IMG/VR virus record: IMGVR_UViG_3300028024_000007
Coordinates: 28,780 to 92,779 of that record
Length of the DNA: 64,000 nucleotides
Source of the DNA: a virus
Direction: 5' to 3' (one strand)
The notes below the pieces were generated by a model. The model was not told the DNA's origin, did not search any database, and saw nothing but the letters and a program-made list of their open reading frames with translations. A program made the translations under genes and the position numbers. Shown here piece after piece: positions 55,589 to 62,630 of this stretch. Numbering within the stretch: the stretch's first letter is position 1; the number at the start of each line of letters is the position of its first letter.

Positions 55589-56979
55589 GCGACCACGCGG
55601 AGGGTGGCGCGCGGCGCCCGGTCAGGAAGGTCGCGCCGAGCAACGGGCAGGCGGAGATGGCGGTGCTCGGCGCGATCATCCTGTCCCCGGACCGTTTCCA
55701 CGAGGTGGCGGGTCTCGTGCGCACGGACGACTTCCTGATCCCCGCGCACCGGGAGATCTGGGACGCGTTCGTCCACGTCGACGCGGAGAAGAAGGCGCTC
55801 GACGTCATCGGCATCGCCGACGCCCTCCGCGATCGGCAGGTGACCGCGCGTCTCCCGGAAGGGGAGATGTACTTGCTGAAGCTCACGAACGCGGTGTCGA
55901 CCGCGGAGAACGTGATGCACTACGCGCGCATAGTCCGCGCAAAGTCCGAGCTGCGCCAGCTCATCGCGGTGTGCACGGAGACGGCGAGCCGCGCGTACGC
56001 CGCTGACGATCCGGAGGAGCTCGCCGCAGACTGCCTGGCGAAGCTCGAGAAGATCGGCGCATACGCCAGGACGGGTGGACCGTCGCGGATCGGGAAGATG
56101 GTGAACGACGTGGTCGACGAAGTCGAGAAGCGCGGCGACAAGCCGTCCGGCGCGTACGTGAAGATCGGACTCTCCGCGTACGACGCGATGTACTGCGGCC
56201 TCCCCGCCGGCAGCCTCGTCATCGTCGCGCAGAGACCAGGCGGAGGTAAGACAGGGTTCGTCGTCTCGACGCTCATCCGCATGGGCATCAACGGCGTGCC
56301 GACGCTACTGTTCTCGCAGGAGATGAATAAGCAGCGCATCGTGGAGCGAGCGCTGTCGTTCACCTCGCGCATCGATGCGCGCAAGTTCAGGCGCGGCACG
56401 ATCGAGCGCGGCGACTGGAAGGACGTGCACCGCGGGAGCAAGGTCCTCTTCGACCTCCCGCTCGACATCGACGACCGGACAGACCTGACGGCGGAGCTCA
56501 TCCGCGCGGAGATCCGTCGCTGGTGCTACCGCGTCGATCGCGAGGCCGCGCAGCAAGGGAAGGAGCGCCCGCTGAAGGTCGTCGCCATCGACTCGATGTC
56601 GCTGACGGTCCCGGAGAAACCAGGGAAGAACCGCATGGACGACGTGACGAAGATGAGCCGCGAGTTCAAGAACCTGGCGCAGGGGCTGAACGTCACCATC
56701 ATCCTCATCGTCCACCTGTCGCGCGAGATCGAAAAGGGCAAGAAGCCGCGCAAGCCGAAGCTCTCCGACCTGCGCGAGAGTGGCGCGCTCGAGCAGGACG
56801 CGGACGTGGTGATCTTCCCCTGGCGCGAGCCGGGGACGCGCTCGGCGGGCGGGGGTCCTGTGGAGGCGCTCCTGCTCGTCCCGAAGGCCAGGGACGACGT
56901 TGAGGGCGGGGAGATCCCCGTCCAGTGGGACGGTCGGTTCACCGCTTTCTACGACGCGCCGGAAGACCCGGGGGTCTGA
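55585..56979 (+). CDS. Replicative DNA helicase DnaB
   Basis: This 464-residue protein has an N-terminal helical domain (about 15-120; QAEMAVLGAIILSPDRF, FLIPAHREIWDAF) and a RecA-like helicase core. Walker A is QRPGGGKT (216-223) and the Walker B region is VVAIDSMSLT. The PVQWDGRFTAFYDAPE C-terminus also fits DnaB. It is the helicase partner of the DnaC-like loader. GTG start. Confidence 0.85.
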   Translation: MSDHAEGGARRPVRKVAPSNGQAEMAVLGAIILSPDRFHEVAGLVRTDDFLIPAHREIWDAFVHVDAEKKALDVIGIADALRDRQVTARLPEGEMYLLKLTNAVSTAENVMHYARIVRAKSELRQLIAVCTETASRAYAADDPEELAADCLAKLEKIGAYARTGGPSRIGKMVNDVVDEVEKRGDKPSGAYVKIGLSAYDAMYCGLPAGSLVIVAQRPGGGKTGFVVSTLIRMGINGVPTLLFSQEMNKQRIVERALSFTSRIDARKFRRGTIERGDWKDVHRGSKVLFDLPLDIDDRTDLTAELIRAEIRRWCYRVDREAAQQGKERPLKVVAIDSMSLTVPEKPGKNRMDDVTKMSREFKNLAQGLNVTIILIVHLSREIEKGKKPRKPKLSDLRESGALEQDADVVIFPWREPGTRSAGGGPVEALLLVPKARDDVEGGEIPVQWDGRFTAFYDAPEDPGV

Positions 56980-56992
56980 CGGCCAATATAGA
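56980..56992 (+). repeat. CGGCCAAYAYAGA motif, copy 2
   Basis: CGGCCAATATAGA begins directly after the DnaB stop, 54 bases before ATG 57047. It overlaps a possible -10 TAGACT (56989-56994). Confidence 0.45.
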
Positions 56993-57046
56993 CTGCGAAC
57001 CCCGGCCGCCGCCCGCGGACAGGGACCCAACCCAGGAGGAGTGACG

Positions 57047-57610
57047 ATGTCGTACCCACCAGAACCACCAGAGCCGAATCCCGAAGAGGAAGAGCAGTAC
57101 CACGAGGAGCGCGTCGCGAAGGAGTCCTCAGGCGTGACCATCACGGGCCTCTCGGAGGAGGCCGTCCAGTCCGCGATCCGCGGCGTCCTCGAGTCGCAGT
57201 ACAACCTGTGCGACCGCTACGAGCGGATGCTCGTGGAGCGCCTGGACAAGAAGGTCGGTGAGATCTCCGCGGCCTCTGCCAGAGAGGCGGTCGGCGCTGC
57301 GGTGGAGCGGGTCCTCGATCAGGGGATCCCGGAGTTCGACAGCTACACCGGTAAGGAGAAGTCGCGCACGACGATCTCCCAAATGATCGAGAAGGAACTG
57401 ATGGCGAAGTTCCGGGACTCGTACGAGACCCGCGGGTCCGCCGGCCTGACGATCTTGGAGGTCATGATCAAGAAGAAGATCGACGCCCTGTTCGACAAGG
57501 AGTTCAACGTCATCGTCGCGGAGGCCAAGAAGAAGTTCTCCGCGCAGGTCGACTCGGTCGTCATGGCGAAGCTCGCGGAGACCCTGAAGGGCGCGCTCGG
57601 CCTGCGCTGA
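57047..57610 (+). CDS. Helical acidic hypothetical protein
   Basis: This 187-residue protein has a Pro/Glu-rich N-terminus, then long helices (AVQSAIRGVLESQYNLCDRYERMLVERLDKKVGE and IEKELMAKFRDS). It has an AACCCAGGAGGAG site and its own leader. No family recognised; it lies between DnaB and recombination genes. Confidence 0.55.
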   Translation: MSYPPEPPEPNPEEEEQYHEERVAKESSGVTITGLSEEAVQSAIRGVLESQYNLCDRYERMLVERLDKKVGEISAASAREAVGAAVERVLDQGIPEFDSYTGKEKSRTTISQMIEKELMAKFRDSYETRGSAGLTILEVMIKKKIDALFDKEFNVIVAEAKKKFSAQVDSVVMAKLAETLKGALGLR

Positions 57611-57618
57611 ACCGGCGT

Positions 57619-57631
57619 CGGCCAACACAGA
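57619..57631 (+). repeat. CGGCCAAYAYAGA motif, copy 3
   Basis: CGGCCAACACAGA is 13 bases before ATG 57645. With the copies at 38430 and 56980, it may be a shared promoter or operator. Confidence 0.45.
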
Positions 57632-57644
57632 AGACGGAGACGAG

Positions 57645-58145
57645 ATGCTCAAGTTTACGATCACGATTGAGGCCGGCGACCCCGGCGAGGTGGGCCGCTG
57701 GGTCGGCGCCGCGCTGGCGGCGGTCGAGAGGGGAGTCTGCGATGGCAAGGCGTCGGAGGGCGCGGCGGCGCCGGCAGCTGCACGTGGTCTACCGCGGGAG
57801 GATGAACCGGCTGGCGCGCCGGCGCACGCTCCAGTGGCTCAGCAGCGCGCAGGGTATCCGGTGGAAGGCGGCGCAGGCAGAGATGCTCCTGGGGCTCCTG
57901 TTCCGGGACGCCCTGTTCTCGCGCCTGCTGTCCCGCGAGCCGATCCCTCCCGGTACGCCACCGCCACCACGATGCTGAAGCTCCTGAAGCTCCTGCAGTC
58001 GGACGGGTACATCACGCACGACGCCATCCTGGCGCGCGCCGAGGAACTCCACCGCGGGAGGACGGTGCCGGTGCTGGCCATGATCCCCGCCGAGGACCTG
58101 ACCGACCGGGTGGCGGTCGCCTGCGACTCGCTGGGGATCGACTGA
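57645..58145 (+). CDS. Run-on frame joining two small genes
   Basis: The frame is open for 166 residues. Residues 1-35 (MLKFTITIEAGDPGEVGRWVGAALAAVERG) and 110-166 (from ATG 57972; LKLLKLLQSDGYITHDAILARAEELHRG) look coding, but 36-109 has low third-position GC, is Ala/Pro/Gly-rich and overlaps a frame with strong coding signal. It likely represents two small proteins with the stop between them lost. Confidence 0.4.
   Translation: MLKFTITIEAGDPGEVGRWVGAALAAVERGVCDGKASEGAAAPAAARGLPREDEPAGAPAHAPVAQQRAGYPVEGGAGRDAPGAPVPGRPVLAPAVPRADPSRYATATTMLKLLKLLQSDGYITHDAILARAEELHRGRTVPVLAMIPAEDLTDRVAVACDSLGID
57742..57978 (+). CDS. Nested small basic protein
   Basis: This 78-residue protein starts at ATG after an AGGGGAG site and lies in the +1 frame of the surrounding gene. 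Third-position GC strongly favours it. It is Arg-rich at the N-terminus (MARRRRARRRRQLHVVYRG) and has a helical centre (RTLQWLSSAQGIRWKAAQAEMLLGLLFRDALF). Its stop overlaps ATG 57972. Function unknown. Confidence 0.6.
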   Translation: MARRRRARRRRQLHVVYRGRMNRLARRRTLQWLSSAQGIRWKAAQAEMLLGLLFRDALFSRLLSREPIPPGTPPPPRC

Positions 58146-58618
58146 TGGCCGCCCCGGTGAGGCCCCCGGCCACGACCGAAGCCGACGTGAAGAACGCGGT
58201 GTCCATCCGCGCCGACGTCCAGCTGGAGTACATCCAGCTCCCGTCGATCTTGGCCCGGTGGGGGAGCGAGCGCGTGGCCCTCGCGAAGGCCCAGCGCCTG
58301 GCGGAACTGGATCTCGAGGTGGTGAAGGCGTCCGCGAAGAAGACGGCCAAGGAGGCGCGCCTGGCGGAGGTCGAGGCCGCCGGGAAGGACTCGAAGCTGA
58401 AGCCGCTCTCCGAGGACGCGGCGGACGATGCCGTGACGCTCTCGGCGGAGTACCGCCAGGCGCGCCTCCGGGTCATCGACGCGACGGAGCGCAAGGAGCA
58501 GGCGCAGGTGATGGTGGACGCGGTCGCCGCGAAGAAGGACATGCTCGTCTCCCTCGGCGCGGACCTCCGCGCCGAGAAGGAAGCGGACCCCTCGATCCGA
58601 GACCGACGCCCGCGGTAG
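58145..58618 (+). CDS. UvsY-like recombination mediator (tentative)
   Basis: This 157-residue protein is mainly coiled helix (RVALAKAQRLAELDLEVVKASAKKTAKEARLAEVEAAGK and VIDATERKEQAQVMVDAVAAKKDMLVSLGADLRAEKE). It lies just before a gp32-like single-strand binding protein and a UvsX recombinase, the place of a UvsY mediator. The KKDMLVSLGADLR region recalls UvsY-like proteins. It starts one base inside the preceding stop. Confidence 0.45.
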   Translation: MAAPVRPPATTEADVKNAVSIRADVQLEYIQLPSILARWGSERVALAKAQRLAELDLEVVKASAKKTAKEARLAEVEAAGKDSKLKPLSEDAADDAVTLSAEYRQARLRVIDATERKEQAQVMVDAVAAKKDMLVSLGADLRAEKEADPSIRDRRPR

Positions 58619-58650
58619 TTAGCTTTCTCCCCTCGCCGGTAAGGGTGCGG

Positions 58651-58675
58651 CCGACCCAGGATGGTCCTGGGTCGG
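58651..58675 (+). terminator. Perfect 11-bp hairpin before the gp32-like gene
   Basis: CCGACCCAGGA (58651-58661) and TCCTGGGTCGG (58665-58675) close a three-base loop. No T-tract. It lies in the 190-base gap between UvsY-like and gp32-like genes. Confidence 0.55.
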
Positions 58676-58760
58676 GGCAAGACCGCCTCCTGGGTTCCGG
58701 GGATCCTCGCGCGCCGGTCCGCGAGCACGAGGGGGGAGTCCGAGGCCGGCCTTATTTTCA

Positions 58761-58795
58761 ACACGCAACACGAACCACCAAAACACGCAGCACGA
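58761..58795 (+). promoter_or_regulatory. Direct repeat in the gp32-like mRNA leader
   Basis: ACACGCAACACGA (58761-58773) and ACACGCAGCACGA (58783-58795) are 22 bases apart in a low-G, A/C-rich leader running to the AGGAG before ATG 58809. The region should be single-stranded, as expected of a self-regulating binding site. Confidence 0.5.
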
Positions 58796-58808
58796 GGAGA
58801 CGAACCAC

Positions 58809-59924
58809 ATGGCACGCAAGGGAGCAGCATCGAAGGCGGAGAACCAGGCCGGTGACCCGGAGGAGAAGGCGCTCGCGCCGGCCGCGCCTGCGGCGGTAGC
58901 CGAGGCGACGGCGGAGACGGACTGGGAGCCGGCCGACCCGGACTGGGTCCGCGAGGACTACGCCGACTACGAGGAGAGCGCGGCCGAGCGGCGCCGCGCC
59001 GGCGCCGTGACGAAGCCGGAGAAGGGCAAGACGACCTGGCGGCCCCTCCCGCCGATCAAGGGGACCAAGCGCCTCTTCGGGCGCATCTGGACCCACAGCG
59101 TGAACAACGAGGTGCTGAACCGGATCACGCAGATCCTGGCGGCGCTCCCGGACGTCCCGCGCAAGGAGATCGCCGACGCATTGAAGGTGTTCGACCTGGT
59201 GGAGTCGCACCTGGGGCAGGGGTTCAAGGCGACCGTCTGCCCGAGCAAGATGAGCGACGAGCCGTGCCTCTACTGCGACCTGGTCGCGCAGCTCTACAAG
59301 CTGGCCCGCGCGACGAAGGCGCTGGGCGCGGCGGCCGAGCTCGCCAAGGAGATCGGGTCCAAGGAGGAGATCTTCGTGAACGCCGTCCGCCTGGACAAGA
59401 AGGAGGAGATGGACCGCGGCCCCCGCGCGCTGCAGCTGACCATCGGCCTCTACGAGAAGATGAACCGGATCTGGAAGGAGCCCGAGACGGCCGAGCTGCT
59501 CGGCGGGGACTTCTCCCACCCGGAGACCGGGTTCAACCTGATCATCGACCGCATCGAGACCGGGAAGGACATCAAGATCGGGAACAAGTCCGTGAAGGAG
59601 ACGAAGTACGAGATCTCCCCGTCGCGCCAGCGGACGAAGCTCCCGAACTACGACTGGCTGAAGCACATGCACGACCTCACGAAGATCCGCGACCTGCCGG
59701 ACGACGTGACCACGCGCGGGATCCTGGAGGGCGACGGGTCCGCCCCTGCCAAGGCCGACCCGAACGACCCGGACGAGCGCGCGTTCGGCGGCGGCCCGGC
59801 CCCGGCCCAGCGCCAGGTGGCCTCCCGCCCCGCCGGCAACGACGAGGACTGGATGGAAGACCCGGCGAACCCCGGCGTCTTCGACTACCGCCGCAACCTC
59901 CGCGCGTCGGGGCGCTCGGTCTAG
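58809..59924 (+). CDS. gp32-like single-stranded DNA-binding protein
   Basis: This 371-residue protein resembles T4 gp32. It has a Ala/Glu-rich N-terminus, WRPLPPIKGTKRLFGRIWTHS (about 77-97), and a CPSKMSDEPCLYCD zinc site (about 143-156). A basic/aromatic region and an acidic, flexible C-terminal tail follow. It coats single-stranded DNA during replication and recombination. It lies between UvsY-like and UvsX genes. Confidence 0.75.
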   Translation: MARKGAASKAENQAGDPEEKALAPAAPAAVAEATAETDWEPADPDWVREDYADYEESAAERRRAGAVTKPEKGKTTWRPLPPIKGTKRLFGRIWTHSVNNEVLNRITQILAALPDVPRKEIADALKVFDLVESHLGQGFKATVCPSKMSDEPCLYCDLVAQLYKLARATKALGAAAELAKEIGSKEEIFVNAVRLDKKEEMDRGPRALQLTIGLYEKMNRIWKEPETAELLGGDFSHPETGFNLIIDRIETGKDIKIGNKSVKETKYEISPSRQRTKLPNYDWLKHMHDLTKIRDLPDDVTTRGILEGDGSAPAKADPNDPDERAFGGGPAPAQRQVASRPAGNDEDWMEDPANPGVFDYRRNLRASGRSV

Positions 59925-59942
59925 CCAGAAGCTCTCTGCACG

Positions 59943-60001
59943 GCCCGCGGCGCGCGCCTCCAACACCTCCTCCAACCGTGGCGGGGGCGCGCGCCGCGGG
60001 C
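59943..60001 (+). terminator. Perfect 16-bp hairpin before the UvsX gene
   Basis: The arms 59943-59958 (GCCCGCGGCGCGCGCC) and 59986-60001 are perfectly complementary, with a 27-base A/C-rich loop. There is no T-tract. It probably stabilises or separates the gp32-like and UvsX messages. Confidence 0.55.
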
Positions 60002-60029
60002 GGGCGGGGAATCTTCCGGGAATAATCCG

Positions 60030-61082
60030 ATGCCGAAAACTAAGAGCGCGAAGAGGAAGGTCCGGGCTCCGAAGGCGGAGAAGCCCGAGAAGAAGAAGGA
60101 CCCGCGGACGCTGACGGAGCGCATGCGCGACGAGGTGCGGAAGCATTTCAACGACGAGTCGGCGGCCGACACGTTCGGCGACGGCGGCTACTCGATGGTC
60201 CGCGAGGTCCTCCCCACAGGCATCGAGGTGGTCGACCGGCACGTGGTGGGGATCGGCGGCCTGCCCTACGGGCGCATCGTCGAGGTCTCCGGGCTCGAGG
60301 ACACCGGAAAGAGCTCGTTCATCAACGGACTGATCGCGGCCGCCCAGCGTGACGGCGCGACGGCGTCCCTGGGGGACAGCGAGCGCAAGGTGCAGCCGAA
60401 CTGGGTGGACACGTTTCGGGTCAGCCGGCCCGACGTCCTGCTCCTGCCGGCCACGACGGTGGAGGAGTGGATCGCCTCCGTGATGCTCACGGTCCGGAAG
60501 TTCGGGGCCCGGAACAAGCTCGTGTTCATCCTCGACTCGGTCCCGAGCACGACCCCGAAGAAGGCATTCGAGGAGGACCTGCGCGAGTCTGAGATCCCCG
60601 GGGCGATGGCGGCGTCCTGGTCGCGCGGCCTGCGACAGCTGAACAAGCTCATATCCGAGCGTCTGGTCATGGTCATCCTCGTGAACCAATTGAGAAGTCG
60701 CATCGGAGTGCTCTACGGCCCGACGGAGGAGACCGCCGGGGGGCGCGCGATAAAGCAGTACGCCAGCCTCCGGCTCTCCCTGACGCACGGACCATCCCAC
60801 AAGGAGGGGCCGGCTACCACGGGGAAGTGGGTGAAGTTCCGCGCCCAGAAGAACCACCTGGCGAGCGGGTACCGGGACGCCATGGCCCTGCTGCACTTCG
60901 AGCAGGGATGGGACGACCACAAGACCACGATGCTGTTCGCCCGGAAGGCCGGCGCCGTCGCGTCGTCCTGCCGCAGCCTGAGGGAGGCCCGCGTCGCCCT
61001 CGGGTGGGAGACGAACCCGGAAGCCGCCGACGTCCAGGTGGACCTCGGCGAGGACCCGTCGAAGAAGCCGGCCAACACGTAA
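60030..61082 (+). CDS. UvsX / RecA-like recombinase
   Basis: This 350-residue protein is a RecA-family strand-exchange ATPase. A Lys-rich N-terminus (1-30) is followed by VVDRHVVGIGGLPYGRIVEVSGLEDTGKSS with Walker A G88-S96, Walker B-like LVFILDSVPS (about 169-178) and a loop-2 region (about 210-240; LVNQLRSRIGVLYGPTEETAGG). It should pair with the UvsY-like and gp32-like proteins. A weak AT-rich stretch precedes ATG 60030. Confidence 0.8.
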   Translation: MPKTKSAKRKVRAPKAEKPEKKKDPRTLTERMRDEVRKHFNDESAADTFGDGGYSMVREVLPTGIEVVDRHVVGIGGLPYGRIVEVSGLEDTGKSSFINGLIAAAQRDGATASLGDSERKVQPNWVDTFRVSRPDVLLLPATTVEEWIASVMLTVRKFGARNKLVFILDSVPSTTPKKAFEEDLRESEIPGAMAASWSRGLRQLNKLISERLVMVILVNQLRSRIGVLYGPTEETAGGRAIKQYASLRLSLTHGPSHKEGPATTGKWVKFRAQKNHLASGYRDAMALLHFEQGWDDHKTTMLFARKAGAVASSCRSLREARVALGWETNPEAADVQVDLGEDPSKKPANT

Positions 61083-61099
61083 AGTCAGGAGGAGACCAA

Positions 61100-61309
61100 A
61101 TGGACGATTACGAACGTGTCATCACCGCACTCGGCCGGCTCATCAGGAAGGCGCGCCTGGCGCTGGACAACGAGTGCACGACCCCGCGGGAAGGTCCCGA
61201 CCAGTCGGACGGGTTCATCACGAACGAGCGCCAGCGCGTGAAGGCGCTCTGTGAGCTCCGCGATCGGTTCGAGGACGTCGGGACGTCGTCCTCGACGCCG
61301 AGGCCGTAG
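61100..61309 (+). CDS. Small hypothetical protein
   Basis: This 69-residue protein starts at ATG after CAGGAGGAG. It is helical with LGRLIRKARLALDNECTT and KALCELRDRFED segments. No family recognised; it separates UvsX from gp47. Confidence 0.55.
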   Translation: MDDYERVITALGRLIRKARLALDNECTTPREGPDQSDGFITNERQRVKALCELRDRFEDVGTSSSTPRP

Positions 61310-61311
61310 CC

Positions 61312-62415
61312 ATGGCGAAGAAGAAGGCCGAGGCGCTCGGGGGGCTCGCGGTGATCGCGGACTGCCACATAGCGAACCACGCGCGATTCGGGGGGCCGGT
61401 GGTGAACGGGATCAACGCCCGGGGCGCCATCGCCCTGAAGGCGTTCGAGCACGCGCTGATCATGGCCGCGGAGCGCGGGTGCAGAGACCTGGTGGTGGCG
61501 GGCGATCTGTTCCACAGCCGGCGCCCGGAGCCCGCGATCATCGCCGGCGTCCAGCAGGCGATCCACCGCGCGTCACCGGGGATCCGGGTGACGGTGATCC
61601 CGGGGAACCACGACATGCTGGACGCGGACGCGGCCGGGGGTAACACGGCCTGCGCGCCGCTCTGGCAGAACGCGAGCCTGGTGAGCGAGCCGGGCTGGCG
61701 CGAGCCGGGCGACTGCGAGGCCCTGCTCGTCCCGTTCCAGTCCCGGGTCCCGATGGCGATGCACCTGTCCGAGGTGCTCGCCGTCAAGCCCACGGGCCTG
61801 CTCGGCCGCCCGCGGGTCCTGGTGACGCACGTCGGGGTCTACGACGACGCGGACGCGCCTCCCTGGCAGAGGCGCGCCAAGGACGCGATCGGCGCCCGGT
61901 TCCTCCTGGACCTGCTCGAGGCGGCCGGCATCGACACCGCGTTCGTCGGGAACTACCACGAGCACCGCATCTGGCGCGGGGAGAGGTCCCGGGTCGTCCA
62001 GCTCGGCACGCTCTGCCCCGCGTCGTTCAGCGACGCCGGCCTGACCGATCGCGGCCTGATGGCAACCTACCGCGACGGCGGGTTCTCGTTCGTCGAGGTC
62101 CCGGGACCGCGGTTCGTCAGTATCGGTTGCAAGGAGGATGAGAATGACTTCATCCGCGACGGTGAGTCGAAGAGGATCTTCGTCCGCGGGTTGGGTGCGT
62201 ACGAGGTCGCGCATCCCGAGGAGTTCGGCGGGGTCGAGCCCGCGACCGGCGGGGATACTTCCTCTTTTTCGCCCCTCGCCGAGGGAGGCAAAACAGGAAG
62301 TATCGAGCCGCTGGCGGCGCTGGCGGAGTTCGTGGAGGGACAGCAGCTGCCGGACGGCATCGACCGCGGCGCCGTCCTGGACCTGGTCAGGGAATGCTGG
62401 ACGAAGGGAGCCTGA
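61312..62415 (+). CDS. gp47 / SbcD-like exonuclease subunit
   Basis: This 367-residue protein is a calcineurin-like phosphoesterase of the gp47/SbcD (Mre11) type. Motifs are ADCHI (16-20), GDLFH (63-67), GNHD (97-100), LVTHVG (about 167-172) and GNYHEHRI (about 204-211). It would pair with the gp46-like subunit. In codons 315-331 a 51-base perfect-arm palindrome is inserted in frame (see separate feature), making this end longer than usual. Confidence 0.8.
   Translation: MAKKKAEALGGLAVIADCHIANHARFGGPVVNGINARGAIALKAFEHALIMAAERGCRDLVVAGDLFHSRRPEPAIIAGVQQAIHRASPGIRVTVIPGNHDMLDADAAGGNTACAPLWQNASLVSEPGWREPGDCEALLVPFQSRVPMAMHLSEVLAVKPTGLLGRPRVLVTHVGVYDDADAPPWQRRAKDAIGARFLLDLLEAAGIDTAFVGNYHEHRIWRGERSRVVQLGTLCPASFSDAGLTDRGLMATYRDGGFSFVEVPGPRFVSIGCKEDENDFIRDGESKRIFVRGLGAYEVAHPEEFGGVEPATGGDTSSFSPLAEGGKTGSIEPLAALAEFVEGQQLPDGIDRGAVLDLVRECWTKGA
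62254..62304 (+). repeat. In-frame 51-base palindromic element inside the gp47-like gene
   Basis: The arms GATACTTCCT (62254-62263) and AGGAAGTATC (62295-62304) are perfect 10-bp inverted repeats. The inside contains a CCCTC-gcc-GAGGG hairpin. The element is AT-richer than its surroundings and encodes TSSFSPLAEGGKTG in frame without stops. It looks like a small inserted palindrome of the kind found in genes of some bacteria. Confidence 0.6.
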
Positions 62416-62420
62416 GGGAC

Positions 62421-62630
62421 ATGGCGAAGTCACCGAACATCGAAGTCTGCAGCTGCCTGGAGACGCTCCACCTGCGCGAGGCGCTCCGGAAGATTCAGAT
62501 CATCGCCTCGGAGCGAACGGCCGGAGACCTGGTCGACGACCTGGCGCAGATCAACAACCTGGCCGACCAGGCGCTAAGACTCGAGCCGCTGGTCGGTGAC
62601 CCCTCGCTCGGCACGAAGGTCCCCCGGTGA
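62421..62630 (+). CDS. Small hypothetical protein between gp47 and gp46
   Basis: This 69-residue protein starts at ATG 62421 (five bases after the gp47-like stop). It is helical (HLREALRKIQIIASERTAGDLVDDLAQINNLADQALRLE). It overlaps the gp46-like start by four bases. No family recognised. Confidence 0.55.
   Translation: MAKSPNIEVCSCLETLHLREALRKIQIIASERTAGDLVDDLAQINNLADQALRLEPLVGDPSLGTKVPR

Noticed and set aside
57901-57936. 36-base stretch nearly identical (two mismatches) to 5065-5100 in the major capsid gene
   Set aside because: Both encode FRDALF.RLL in a codon-biased genome, so chance convergence is plausible. A local alignment with statistics would be needed to claim a transferred segment.
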